From positions 1 through 59,613 of the forward strand of contig JASJDS010000025.1 of assembly GCA_030065055.1 (NCBI GenBank): a stretch of 59,613 bases of DNA, given 5' to 3'. Shown here in pieces: positions 37,611 to 46,395 of this stretch. The position numbers and the translations under genes are program-made. Each line of letters begins with the position of its first letter. The stretch's first letter is position 1. The DNA comes from Calothrix sp. MO_192.B10 (lineage in GTDB: Bacteria; Cyanobacteriota; Cyanobacteriia; Cyanobacteriales; Nostocaceae). Below the pieces are notes generated by a model. The model did not search any database, had not been told where the DNA came from, and saw only the letters and a program-made list of their open reading frames with translations.

Positions 37611-38501
37611 CTAGACGGAAATACCAACCGTCATCTGCTCTGCATCCTCAGGCTGATTCACCTGTTGAGTTAGTGCGTCTTCATCTTCTGACTTGGCTGG
37701 TAAAGGAAAGGTTTTACCTGCTAAATATTCATCAAAGTGGTGTTTAAAACAAAGCCAGGAAGTCATATCTTCCACATCTAGACAAGCACGGGGTGCATCC
37801 TTATACAAGGGGACGCGATTATTTAATTGCTCTTGGAGTAATTCCGGTAACTCACTAAAACCATTCACCTTGCTACCATAACCACTATAAATCATATAGC
37901 CGGGGCGATCGCCCATTTTCATCCAAGGTAGCCATTGACCAAATCTATCCCAACTCAGTCTCAGTTGAGAAACTGTCAGTAGTTCTGGATTTAATAAATC
38001 TGCTGTGGGTACGGTGAGTTTAAACAACTCTGCTGCTTGATAGGTGGGAAATGGACTATATTCAGCAAATTTGGGATCGTCTGCTAGGGGGTTGGGGTAA
38101 GTAGGAAATATATCAAAAGCAAAAGTTGTTTCATCTCCGTTTACCTGTGCGGGGAATTTACCTGCGAATAAACCTTGCACGGGATTATTGGCAACGTGCA
38201 TCACAGTCACAGTTTCCCCCGTCCAGGGATTTTCCCACTTGTGTAACATTTCACCAGTACTAGGATCGAGATAGTAAGTCAATTCCCTGGAAGTAAAGTC
38301 CCATTCTCCTTCTTTCCCTTTCACAGGAATACAGCGACTAACGCTCATACCCATCATCTTAAATAGGAGCTTTCTTTTCTCTCCAGGGACAAAAGCATAA
38401 ATACCACCTCTCCAGATGAGATAATTAGATTCGGTGGGATCGAGAGAAGAACGGGTTTTTACCCAATGTTGGGCATCAAATACTTGGGTGTTAGCAACCA
38501 T
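37611..38501 (-). CDS. DUF1838 family protein
   Basis: A 296-residue protein from ATG 38501, chosen because AAGGA lies 8-9 nt upstream; the frame is open further to 38582. It matches my recollection of the DUF1838 family: YLIWRGGIYAFVPGEKRKLLF, TYYLDPSTGEMLHKWENPWTG, and RPGYMIYSGYGSKVNGF. The family has no established activity. No signal peptide or membrane segment is present. AACTAAC heptamers lie just beyond the stop. The gene diverges from nothing obvious and stands alone. Confidence 0.82.
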   Translation of the reverse strand: MVANTQVFDAQHWVKTRSSLDPTESNYLIWRGGIYAFVPGEKRKLLFKMMGMSVSRCIPVKGKEGEWDFTSRELTYYLDPSTGEMLHKWENPWTGETVTVMHVANNPVQGLFAGKFPAQVNGDETTFAFDIFPTYPNPLADDPKFAEYSPFPTYQAAELFKLTVPTADLLNPELLTVSQLRLSWDRFGQWLPWMKMGDRPGYMIYSGYGSKVNGFSELPELLQEQLNNRVPLYKDAPRACLDVEDMTSWLCFKHHFDEYLAGKTFPLPAKSEDEDALTQQVNQPEDAEQMTVGISV

Positions 38502-38823
38502 TTTTAACATCCTTAGATATAAATTAACAAAGTTTAGCCTTGAATAAGCGATAATGACGAGGTGCGATCGCTCCCTTGGCATTTAGGGAATTTCAAAGTT
38601 AATGTGATGTTTTTATGCGCGGTCATATTATTAGCATACCCAGAACCTTTGTCCGGGGTGATGTTGACATACTTGGGAAAATTGCCACATCGTTGTGGAG
38701 AGAACCTGTGAAATTGGCATGTAAGAACATAAATATCGCCAACAAAAAAATCCTCTACGCCAGACAAGAAACTGACTGAACCTGGGCAAGAGTGGTGAGC
38801 AAAGCCTCACCTATAGTGTGTGT

Positions 38824-39171
38824 CTACAAAGGCAAGTATTGGATACGGTTAGCAAGCTCTTCCTGACTGGCAGCTTTGGCAATAATTTCCAAGTCATTTA
38901 CACAGCTGCCAATAGAAACACTGCGCTGATGAGCATAGATTACACCTGTAAAATTTATACCTTCCGTCTGACGACGGTTCGCTTCCACAAGAAAATCGTC
39001 ATCTTGAGTGAATACAACTCGTTGGAGTGCAATCGCACGCTCAACCACTTGTGAGTCAGAAAAGCCACTGCAACCATCTTCTTGGACTGTTAAAACATCC
39101 ACCCCTCGCAGCCGCAATCCTAGTGTAATCCCACGTGGTACTTGCTCATCCATGTAGAGATTTATACTCAC
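38824..39171 (-). CDS. DUF5615 PIN-like toxin
   Basis: A 115-residue protein of the DUF5615 PIN-like family. Visible acidic residues of a PIN-type active site are in YMDEQVP (near residue 8), DSQVVERA (near 39) and TQDDDFLVEA (near 56). PIN toxins cut RNA using Mg2+. The ATG overlaps the stop of the upstream DUF433 gene by four bases (ATGA), which indicates translational coupling. The pair is a VapBC-like toxin-antitoxin module; nuclease activity is inferred from the family. Confidence 0.85.
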   Translation of the reverse strand: MSINLYMDEQVPRGITLGLRLRGVDVLTVQEDGCSGFSDSQVVERAIALQRVVFTQDDDFLVEANRRQTEGINFTGVIYAHQRSVSIGSCVNDLEIIAKAASQEELANRIQYLPL

Positions 39172-39485
39172 TTCAGCAGTCCTTGGGATCTTAATCTAGC
39201 AGCTAGGGGAGACTCTCCCGCCTCTCGGCGTAACTTCTCAGCCAGTTGAAAACGCCGCTCCATATCAGCATCCAGTTCTTGTTTGTGATCCCAATAATAT
39301 GCCAATGCTGAGTAAATTTGACTCATGCTCAGGTGTGGGTAGTTCAAATGCAACTCTTCAGGACTCCAACCATAGGCGAATTGAGAATTGATCAACTCAA
39401 TAACTTTCATTGTTGTACCTTTGATAATAGGTACATTGTGTTCATCAAGTTGTACGTATTTATGCTCTGTGGCTGTAAGAGTCAT
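39168..39485 (-). CDS. DUF433 antitoxin
   Basis: A 105-residue DUF433 protein, the usual antitoxin partner of DUF5615. It has the HTH-like core VPIIKGTTMKVIELINSQFA followed by GWSPEELHLNYPHLSMSQIY, and a charged C-terminal helix (ADMERRFQLAEKLRREAGES) expected to cover the toxin. It probably represses its own operon. The start ATG 39485 is reasonable; the module's promoter should lie in 39486-39702, shared with the divergent AbrB-like gene. Confidence 0.85.
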   Translation of the reverse strand: MTLTATEHKYVQLDEHNVPIIKGTTMKVIELINSQFAYGWSPEELHLNYPHLSMSQIYSALAYYWDHKQELDADMERRFQLAEKLRREAGESPLAARLRSQGLLK

Positions 39486-39702
39486 GAGTTTTGTATTTTG
39501 AATTATTTCTATTTTAATATGGGCATAAAGTCACCACCGCATTCAGGAATATCCTTGCAAGCAACTGGCAGGGGCATGGTATTATTTGCCCATTCCAGTG
39601 AGCGATCGCAATCTTGCTTTTCTTACCATTAACAAAGTGCGATTTCCTGTTCCATTTGCCTAAAATAGACGAGTAGGGCAATTAAATAGGGGTTAGAACT
39701 CC

Positions 39703-40026
39703 ATGACCTCTACATCAGAAAATAGCCATGTTGAGATGAGAGCATTTCCCATTCCCATACAAAAAGAAGGACAAATTACCATCCCCCAATCTGTACAGAA
39801 TAACCTGAACTTCAATGAAGGCGATATGCTGACACTTCTCCAAGTCGGCGATCTAGTTTTGCTCACTCCCAAACAGATGCAAATTCCCCAACTAGCAGAC
39901 AAAATCACAGCCATCAGGGAAGATAAAGGGGTAAGCTTGAGCGATTTGCTAGAAGGTATAGAAACAGAACGGGAAGCAATTTGGCAAGAACAACAGCAAA
40001 ATGCGTCAAATTTTTGCGCTGAATAA
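39703..40026 (+). CDS. AbrB/MazE/SpoVT-type antitoxin-like protein
   Basis: A 107-residue protein with an N-terminal swapped-hairpin AbrB DNA-binding domain: FPIPIQKEGQITIPQSVQNN then LNFNEGDMLTLLQVGDLVLL. The C-terminal half (REDKGVSLSDLLEGIETERE) is a helix typical of antitoxins that bind PIN-domain toxins. No intact toxin follows. An ATG at 40001, overlapping the gene end, opens a 14-codon frame (MRQIFALNNTYTIA) that could be the stub of one. The protein is divergent from the DUF433/DUF5615 pair. Confidence 0.8.
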   Translation: MTSTSENSHVEMRAFPIPIQKEGQITIPQSVQNNLNFNEGDMLTLLQVGDLVLLTPKQMQIPQLADKITAIREDKGVSLSDLLEGIETEREAIWQEQQQNASNFCAE

Positions 40027-40078
40027 CACTTATACGATAGCGTAAGCGCTGACTTGTCAGTTCGCAAGCTTGAATTTT

Positions 40079-40220
40079 GGCATTGCTGAATCAGGATATG
40101 AAATGTCAAAATTACCCTTATTTTTCTTTGTAACTTTGCGCCTTTGCGTCTACCCTCCGGGAAGCCGCACTCCGTGCGTCTAATGCGCGAGGTAAATTCA
40201 TATTTATAATCAGCAACGCC
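40079..40220. mobile_element. MITE with GGCATTGCTGAAT-type ends, copy 2
   Basis: Left end GGCATTGCTGAATCAGGATA, right end TTCATATTTATAATCAGCAA then CGCC. A small dispersed repeat (CCTCCGGGAAGCCGCACTCC, about 40152-40178) is nested in a TTTGCGCCTTTGCGTC interior. Confidence 0.7.
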
Positions 40221-40281
40221 TGAATTTTATTGGATAAAATCATCCTGCAAAGGAAGCAACGCCGAATTTTGAATTGATGTA

Positions 40282-40917
40282 ATGAACCCACTAGATACCC
40301 GCAGATACGCTCCTGCAACCCAACGCAACCGGGAACCCATCCTAGAAATACTCCAACAAGTCTTACCACCCCAAGGCACAGTTTTAGAGATATCTAGCGG
40401 TACAGGAGAACACGCCGTTTTCTTCGCCCCTCGTTTGAGTCCCCGTACTTGGCTACCATCCGAACCCGATCCGCGATCGCGTGAAAGTGTGGTAGCTTGG
40501 ATAGAACATTACCCCGCAGATAATCTCCGCCTGCCCCTGGATATTGATGTTCGAGCTACAGTTTGGCCAGTGGAGGAAGATGTATTCTTAAAATCAGTTC
40601 CCCCAATTCATGCCATAGTCAATATTAATATGATTCATATTGCTCCATGGCCCGCTTGTTTGGGACTCATGGCAGGTGCTAATCGTATTCTCCCATCTGG
40701 TGGCATTCTGTATTTATACGGTCCCTATCAGCAAAGTGGGAAACATACAGCTCCCAGTAATGCCGCTTTTGATGATTCTTTACGCGCCCAAAATCCTGAA
40801 TGGGGAGTGCGGAACCTGGAAGATGTAGTAGCAGCAGCCAATGCCCAAAACTTGACTTTGTTGAGTACCCATCAAATGCCAGCAAATAATCTGTCGGTAG
40901 TTTTTCAACGGGGATAA
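40282..40917 (+). CDS. DUF938 protein (SAM methyltransferase-like)
   Basis: A 211-residue DUF938 protein. The family has a class I SAM-dependent methyltransferase fold; motif I is VLEISSGTGEHA (about 34-45) and motif II SEPDPRSRE lies near 61. It begins MNPLDTRRYAPATQRNREPI and contains INMIHIAPWPACLGLM (about 114-129), both usual in the family. The substrate is not known. It stands alone after a MITE and 60 bp of spacer. Confidence 0.88.
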   Translation: MNPLDTRRYAPATQRNREPILEILQQVLPPQGTVLEISSGTGEHAVFFAPRLSPRTWLPSEPDPRSRESVVAWIEHYPADNLRLPLDIDVRATVWPVEEDVFLKSVPPIHAIVNINMIHIAPWPACLGLMAGANRILPSGGILYLYGPYQQSGKHTAPSNAAFDDSLRAQNPEWGVRNLEDVVAAANAQNLTLLSTHQMPANNLSVVFQRG

Positions 40918-41268
40918 TACTAATTCATAATTCGTAATTCGTAATTCGTAATTATGAATGTCTGATTTGGTATGGGTTTACAGGTTTGTATCTGTTGCTT
41001 TATTTGAGGTAATTGGTATAATTCATATCCTATTGATGAGTGATAATTCTCGCATCTGTACAAAAACCATGCAGTATTACTCCTATCCCGCCCAAAGATT
41101 ACTGATTAAAAAACCGCAGAGGAAGCAGAGAACACAGAGAACACAAAGGATAGAGAGATTAAGGAGATAGGTAATCTTACAACACCGAAGGGAGCAATTC
41201 CCAATCTTAGAGCAGGGTAGGGGAAATTTCTGGCAAGTAATCCAAAATCCAAAATCTAAAATCTAAAA
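40918..41268. other. Intergenic region with repeats before the acyltransferase gene
   Basis: No gene is seen. It contains ATTCGTA heptamers (40925-40953), a short inverted-repeat element (41095-41178, ends AAGATTAC/GTAATCTT, second copy at 57750-57814) and CCAAAATCTAAAATC heptamers (41242-41268) that run into the next start codon. Confidence 0.65.
41095..41178. mobile_element. Short inverted-repeat element (AAGATTAC ends), copy 1
   Basis: AAGATTACTGATTAAAAAAC at the left and AGGAGATAGGTAATCTT at the right. The copy at 57750-57814 has the same ends and the same outer flanks (CCCA..., ...GGGAG). Confidence 0.6.
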
Positions 41269-42720
41269 TTGTTTAACCTTAGCGATAATCGCGTAGTCAC
41301 TCCCCCAGAGTATCGCGCTCAACCAAAGCTCAAATTTATCCCCCAACGAGTCAATCCTTTCATCCTACGATTGGCAGTGTTGATGTTGCCTATTTTACTT
41401 CGCGTCCGCCTAAGACCTTGGTTGCCTGCGGGAATTACTGAGGTTAAGGTGACTAATGCTGAAACATTGGCAACAGTGTATCAACAATTTCAAGCTGGAA
41501 AAACCCGCCTATTGTTTGCCTTTCGTCACTCCGAGGTAGACGACCCCCTGAGTATTATATATTTATTCACTCGCACCCTACCTAGAACTGCCCGTAAACT
41601 TGGTATTTCTTTGCAATATCCCTTTTACAGCCATTTCATTTACGATCGCGGTATGACTATATGGGCGGGTAAATGGCTGGGTTGGGTTTTCTCTCGGTTA
41701 GGGGGCATTCCCATCCATCGGGGTAAGAAATTGGATCGGGAGGCAATCCGTGCGGCGAGGGATTTGTTAATTAATGGCAAAATGCCCATGACTATTGCCC
41801 CAGAGGGAGCAACTAACGGTCATAGTGAAGTTGTTAGTCCCCTAGAACCGGGTACTGCTCAACTGGGTTTTTGGTGTGTGGAGGATTTACAAAAGGCTCA
41901 TCGCAGTGAGGAAGTTTTCATTGTTCCCATTGGCATTCAGTATTATTACGTAACTCCTCCCTGGTTAAAGTTGGACTGGTTATTAAGTAAATTAGAAGCG
42001 GATTGTGATTTGCCGGTGCAGAGGATTGGTAAGTCTGCGGGTGAGATGCACCAAGATATTTTCTATCAACGGCTATTGGATTTGAGTGAATATGTGATTA
42101 CCCAGATGGAGGAGTTTTACCGTCACTTCTACAATTGCCAATTCCCGGATAATCATGGATGTGCATCTGACGAAGAGGTTTTAGTAATTCGCTTACAAAC
42201 CTTGCTAGATAGAGCATTACAGGTGTGCGAACAATACCTGGAACTCCAACCCCAAGGAAATGCGATCGATCGTTGTCGCCGCATAGAAGAAGCTGGTTGG
42301 AATTGCATTTATCGCCAAGATGTTGCTGATATTCAAGCTTTATCTCCATTTGAGCGAGGACTAGCTGATTGGATTGCCCATGAATCAGCCATACGAATGC
42401 GACATATGCGGTTAGTAGAAAGCTTTGTGGCGGTTACTGGAACTTATATTCAGGACAAACCCTCCCCGGAAAGATTCGCCGAAACCACACTGATTATATT
42501 CGATGCGATCGCTCGGATTAAAGGTATAAAAGTACCCCATCGTCCCCGTTTAGGTTGGCGCAGGTCGCAAGTAATAATAGGTACACCTATTTCCGTGACA
42601 CAATATTGGTTGACTTGTAAGCGTGATTCTCATAGGGAATATCGTCAAGCTGTGAAAAAAGCAGTGAATGATTTAACAGCTGAGTTACAAATTGCTTTGG
42701 AGGGGATGATTTCTTCTTAA
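41269..42720 (+). CDS. PlsC-type 1-acyl-glycerol-3-phosphate acyltransferase
   Basis: A 483-residue acyltransferase, much longer than bacterial PlsC (about 250). Motif H-x4-D is visible as H87-SEVD-D, motif III as APEGATNG, with an upstream GGIPIHRGKKLDRE. A hydrophobic N-terminal segment (about 30-48) probably sits in the membrane. The remaining 250 residues are a conserved-looking C-terminal extension of unknown role, a layout I have seen for cyanobacterial 1-acyl-sn-glycerol-3-phosphate acyltransferase homologues. The first codon of the frame is a TTG 41269 formed by the last unit of a heptamer repeat, and no ribosome-binding site is visible; the true start is uncertain. Confidence 0.85.
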   Translation: MFNLSDNRVVTPPEYRAQPKLKFIPQRVNPFILRLAVLMLPILLRVRLRPWLPAGITEVKVTNAETLATVYQQFQAGKTRLLFAFRHSEVDDPLSIIYLFTRTLPRTARKLGISLQYPFYSHFIYDRGMTIWAGKWLGWVFSRLGGIPIHRGKKLDREAIRAARDLLINGKMPMTIAPEGATNGHSEVVSPLEPGTAQLGFWCVEDLQKAHRSEEVFIVPIGIQYYYVTPPWLKLDWLLSKLEADCDLPVQRIGKSAGEMHQDIFYQRLLDLSEYVITQMEEFYRHFYNCQFPDNHGCASDEEVLVIRLQTLLDRALQVCEQYLELQPQGNAIDRCRRIEEAGWNCIYRQDVADIQALSPFERGLADWIAHESAIRMRHMRLVESFVAVTGTYIQDKPSPERFAETTLIIFDAIARIKGIKVPHRPRLGWRRSQVIIGTPISVTQYWLTCKRDSHREYRQAVKKAVNDLTAELQIALEGMISS

Positions 42721-42722
42721 AC

Positions 42723-43060
42723 AGGACTTACGCAATTGTCACAATCGGTGATTGGTGCGTGACCCTAGAAGTATTATTCCTACGTTCAACCTGAGTTCGG
42801 GATAAGCTGAAACTGTTCCCTGTTTCCTGTTAAGAGTTCCCTACCCCCACCAAAAGACTTTTTCAGCAAGCCCTAAATAAACCTTCTTAACCCGAACTGA
42901 GGTTACGTATATTTCTCACGTTAATTTTAACTCCTAACACCGAACTCAGGTTACGTTCAAATATTTTCGTGCACCTCATGCAACGGCAATAATGCGGGCA
43001 GAAAATCTACACCGCATTTTGCCTCCCCTACAGGAAAAATATGCCAGTTGCGTAAGTCCT
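42723..43060. mobile_element. 338-bp MITE with AGGACTTACGCA ends
   Basis: Terminal inverted repeats AGGACTTACGCAATTG and CAGTTGCGTAAGTCCT match at 15 of 16 positions. TAGGACTTACGCA is the end sequence I recall from cyanobacterial MITEs and related IS elements. Near the right end an open segment reads MRAENLHRILPPLQEKYASC, which may be a remnant of a carried gene. It fills most of the 369 bp between the acyltransferase and SDR genes. Confidence 0.75.
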
Positions 43061-43089
43061 AATATTATCGAAAAACTATTTATTGGAAA

Positions 43090-43905
43090 TTAGATGCCGA
43101 ATTGGTCTTTGATACTTTGAATAAATGTCTTATCATCCAATTCTTTGCGATTAGCCATCATCAATTTGGCATCTTCTCCAGCCGTATAGCGTAATTTGTC
43201 AGTGCCATCGGTTGCTGCCTCATAAATAACCTGAGCAACAACACTAGATTCAGAAGCATTGGTTATTAAAGATTCTAGAACATTGAACAGCTTACCAATT
43301 AACCCTTGATATTCAGTTAAACTTTCATCATTGTTGAAGTTCAATGAACGACCAACAAAATCAGTTTTAATCGCTCCTGGTTCGATAATTTTTACCTTGC
43401 AACCAATTGCTTCCATTTCAAAACTAAGTGCTTCAGAAATTCCCTCAACAGCAAATTTAGTACCGTGATACAACGAAACTAATGGAAAGGTAATTTTGCC
43501 GCCAATGGATGAAATATTAATCACAATACCATCCTTATTTTTCCTGAAGTGGGGTAGGATAGCTTTGGTTACATCCAATAAACCCAGCACATTGACATCA
43601 AATTGTCTCCTAATCTTTTCGGTAGGGGTTGCTTCTAAAGGACCATAAGCACCATAACCTGCATTGTTTACTAAAACATCAATTTTGCTGAATTTTTCAA
43701 TACCTAGCTGAACGGCTTTTGTAATTGAATCTTTGTCTAGTACATCTAGTCTTGTTATCAACACATTATCAAGTGTGGTTAATTCAGTTTCTTTTTCTGG
43801 GGTTCTCATGGTTGCAACCACATTCCAACCCTTTTCATGGAACAATTTTGCAGTTGCTTTCCCAATACCACTGCTTGCTCCTGTAATTAAAATTGTTTGA
43901 CTCAT
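43090..43905 (-). CDS. SDR-family oxidoreductase
   Basis: A 271-residue short-chain dehydrogenase/reductase. The NAD(P)-binding motif TGASSGIG is at 8-15, NNAGYGAYG in the middle, the catalytic Ser in NISSIGG and the Y-x3-K pair in YHGTKFAVEG. The ATG at 43905 is chosen because AGGAG lies 8 nt upstream; the frame is open to 43968. The gene is divergent from an AraC-family regulator 200 bp away, so it is likely to be that regulator's target. Substrate unknown. Confidence 0.92.
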   Translation of the reverse strand: MSQTILITGASSGIGKATAKLFHEKGWNVVATMRTPEKETELTTLDNVLITRLDVLDKDSITKAVQLGIEKFSKIDVLVNNAGYGAYGPLEATPTEKIRRQFDVNVLGLLDVTKAILPHFRKNKDGIVINISSIGGKITFPLVSLYHGTKFAVEGISEALSFEMEAIGCKVKIIEPGAIKTDFVGRSLNFNNDESLTEYQGLIGKLFNVLESLITNASESSVVAQVIYEAATDGTDKLRYTAGEDAKLMMANRKELDDKTFIQSIKDQFGI

Positions 43906-44104
43906 TTTTGTTTCTCCTGTTTGATTCAGTTTCATCCTAGAAAATCGAACTCTAAATTGCACTAGCAAATTATGCCAAAATATATGTAAAGTGCGCCAGC
44001 AAACTATTGTTCACATTATGCGACCGCCTGAGATAATATGACTGTTGTGAAAGACGGATAATGTATACAGAGAAAGACTTTATCTTTAAAGTTATTCAAG
44101 GTTA

Positions 44105-45007
44105 ATGATGAAAATGCCAAAGAAAATAATCGAACTTCTTGATTACAGACAGGCGAAGGCATCTAATAATTTTGTTCCTCAACCTGCTACACTTTCAAGT
44201 TTAGGATGGGATGGTATTCATTTTGAACTTCATCGACAGCCCCAATTTGAAACAGTAGAACACCAACACACCATGCACGTAATTGCCTTTGGTTTTTCCG
44301 ATTCTCCAGGGGAAAGATGGCTAGATGGAAGAAGTCAAAAAGAGAGGCGGGAAAGAGGGGATATTGCGATTATTCCTGCTGGTATTGTTCATCGCTGTAA
44401 CTGGAATAATTCAGCCGAGTTTGGTATTTTGGCAGTTGAACCTGCATACCTCAAACAAATAGGTCAAGATTTAGTAGATTGCGATCACATTGAATTAATT
44501 CCACAGTTTATGAATGAGCAAGATGAACTGATAAAAGTAATTTTCTCAACTTTAAAAGATGAATTAGAGTGCCATAAAATTGGCGGTAATTTATTGATTG
44601 ATAGCCTGAAAACGACATTAACAATTCATCTATTACGAAAATATTGCGCTACAAAACCCAAACTTTCTAGCTATGAAAATGGCTTATCTAAATTGAAGTT
44701 AAGACGAGTAAAGGAGTATATATGTGAACATCTAGGTGACGATTTAAAAGTAATTGAATTAGCTGCGATCGCTCAAGTAAGTCCCTATTACTTTATACGC
44801 TTGTTTAGAAAAAGCATAGGTAAAACACCTCACCAGTATATATTGCAGCAGCGCATTGAAAAAGCAAAATATTTGTTGCAGCATCAAAAAATCAGTGTCT
44901 CAGAAATTGCAGCTATGGTTGGCTTTTGCGACCAAAGCCACTTGACAAAATACTTTAGACGCATTGTTGGTGTTACGCCAAAACAATATCAAGCTAAATC
45001 GCAATAA
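44105..45007 (+). CDS. AraC-family transcriptional regulator
   Basis: A 300-residue regulator. The N-terminal half is a cupin-like sensing domain (HFELHRQPQFETVEHQHTMH, IAIIPAGIVHRCNW). The C-terminal AraC DNA-binding domain (about 205-298) has both HTHs: VIELAAIAQVSPYYFIRLFR and VSEIAAMVGFCDQSHLTKYF, followed by GVTPKQYQ. It sits between a divergent SDR gene and a dienelactone hydrolase gene on the same strand, an arrangement that suggests it controls both in response to a small, perhaps aromatic or quinone-like compound. Confidence 0.92.
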   Translation: MMKMPKKIIELLDYRQAKASNNFVPQPATLSSLGWDGIHFELHRQPQFETVEHQHTMHVIAFGFSDSPGERWLDGRSQKERRERGDIAIIPAGIVHRCNWNNSAEFGILAVEPAYLKQIGQDLVDCDHIELIPQFMNEQDELIKVIFSTLKDELECHKIGGNLLIDSLKTTLTIHLLRKYCATKPKLSSYENGLSKLKLRRVKEYICEHLGDDLKVIELAAIAQVSPYYFIRLFRKSIGKTPHQYILQQRIEKAKYLLQHQKISVSEIAAMVGFCDQSHLTKYFRRIVGVTPKQYQAKSQ

Positions 45008-45089
45008 TTTCCCAAAATTCGGCAATTTTTTTCTAGAGTCATGGATAGGATTTTTTTTAAAGTATCTGTAAGTTTTTAGAGATTTATAG

Positions 45090-45800
45090 ATGCAAATGGA
45101 ACAGAAACAAATAATCATTTTTACTCCTGATGGAGAAATGCCAGCTTTTTTGTGTGTACCTGCTGATAATAGCCCTAAGCCAGCCGTTGTGGTACTAATG
45201 GAGGGGTTTGGCTTAACCCAGCACATTAAAGATGTAACAGTACGAATTGCTAACGAGGGTTATCTGGCAATCGCGCCAGACTTATACTATCGGAGCTTAC
45301 CAAATAATAAGTTTGGCTATGATGAAATCACCCCAGCCAAAGCCATAAGGGATAGTCTCAACTACAGTAAGACTGTAGAAGAAGATATTAAAGCGACATT
45401 AGATTACCTGAAATCACGAGAAGATATAGTTTCAGATCGCATCGGTGTAATGGGCTTTTGTTTTGGTGGAAGTATGGCTTTTTATACTGCTACTAAATTT
45501 TCCTCAGAGATTGCGATCGCTGCGCCTTTTTACAGTATTGTTCTTGATGAGTGGTTAGAAGCCGTTACCGATATTACTATTCCCATTTATTTATTCTTTG
45601 GTGGCGCAGATCCGTTTATTCCTGAAGATCGCATTCAACAAATAGACTCTCGCTTTCAAGAGCTGGGTAAAAATTATCGGTTCAAAGTATATCGTGATGC
45701 AGATCATGGGTTTTTCTGTCACGAACGTTCTTCCTACAACCAATTAGCAGCAGAGGATTCTTGGAGTGAACTGACAAAGTTCTTCAAAAATTATCTATAA
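45090..45800 (+). CDS. Dienelactone hydrolase family protein
   Basis: A 236-residue alpha/beta hydrolase. The catalytic triad of dienelactone hydrolases is visible: nucleophile Cys in GVMGFCFGGSMA (near residue 125), Asp in FGGADPFIPEDR (near 174) and His in DADHGFFCHERSSYN (near 208). It follows the AraC gene by 82 bp on the same strand and may belong to its regulon. The substrate is unknown; the family hydrolyses cyclic esters such as dienelactone. Confidence 0.92.
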   Translation: MQMEQKQIIIFTPDGEMPAFLCVPADNSPKPAVVVLMEGFGLTQHIKDVTVRIANEGYLAIAPDLYYRSLPNNKFGYDEITPAKAIRDSLNYSKTVEEDIKATLDYLKSREDIVSDRIGVMGFCFGGSMAFYTATKFSSEIAIAAPFYSIVLDEWLEAVTDITIPIYLFFGGADPFIPEDRIQQIDSRFQELGKNYRFKVYRDADHGFFCHERSSYNQLAAEDSWSELTKFFKNYL

Positions 45801-46395
45801 AAAAAATATCAATCCAGGCATTCGGGTATTAGCGATCGCTATTGATTAAACTTCGCTAAAAGGGTGATTATTGCACATGGGAAAATATTGTAGATGCCCG
45901 ATCCAATCAAGGGAAAGGGCACGGCGACATTCAGATTATTGCACATGGGAAAATATTGTAGATGCCCGATCCAATCAAGGGAAAGGGCACGGCGACATTC
46001 AGATTATTACACATGGAAAAATATTGTAGATGCCCGATCCAATCAAGGGAAAGGGCACGGCGACATTCAGATTATTACACATGGAAAAATATTGTAGATG
46101 CCCGATCCAATCAAGGGAAAGGGCACGGCGACATTTAGATTATTACACATGGGAAAATATTGTAGATGCCCGATCCAATCAAGGGAAAGGGCACGGCGAC
46201 ATTTAGATTATTACACATGGGAAAATATTGTAGATGCCGTGCCCCTACAAGATAATCGATTCTCAAGACGGATTAGGTTAAAATCACCTGCCAATTCGTA
46301 TATTTACCTTCCTCACAAGTTCCTCAAATTTTTGACTTATAAATAACCTTGAGGTCAAAGCAAGTCCTCGAACAACGTCATTCAAGTAGGTGAAT
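45801..46395. other. Minisatellite region upstream of the hydrogenase-like genes
   Basis: No real gene. Most of it is a 68-bp tandem repeat (45866-46240); open frames across it exist only because three 68-bp units give an in-frame 204-bp period. The last 150 bp should hold the promoter of the downstream gene set. Confidence 0.8.
45866..46240. repeat. Five and a half copies of a 68-bp tandem repeat
   Basis: Units begin GATTATTGCACATGGGAAAA at 45866, 45934, 46002, 46070, 46138 and 46206 (partial), exactly 68 bp apart and nearly identical. Each carries a GGGCACGGC half-site of the dispersed GTAGGGGCACGGC family; the last unit ends GCCGTGCCCCTAC. Confidence 0.95.

Noticed and set aside
38615-38782. 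A 50-odd-codon plus-strand frame starting MRGHIISIPRTFVRG
   Set aside because: No ribosome-binding site, no recognisable motif, and a minus-strand frame of similar quality overlaps it.
40958-41170. 70-codon plus-strand frame beginning MSDLVWVYRFVSV
   Set aside because: Its C-terminal half is the AAGATTAC repeat element, also found elsewhere, and the N-terminal half lacks any ribosome-binding site or family match.
45866-46240. CRISPR-like periodic array
   Set aside because: The 68-bp units are contiguous and identical throughout, with no variable spacers and no cas genes in the window.
45894-46346. Two open frames of 67 and 82 codons with repeating MPDPIKGKGTATFRLLHMGK-type peptides
   Set aside because: They are translations of the 68-bp minisatellite; three units restore the frame every 204 bp, and no start signal or homology supports a gene.
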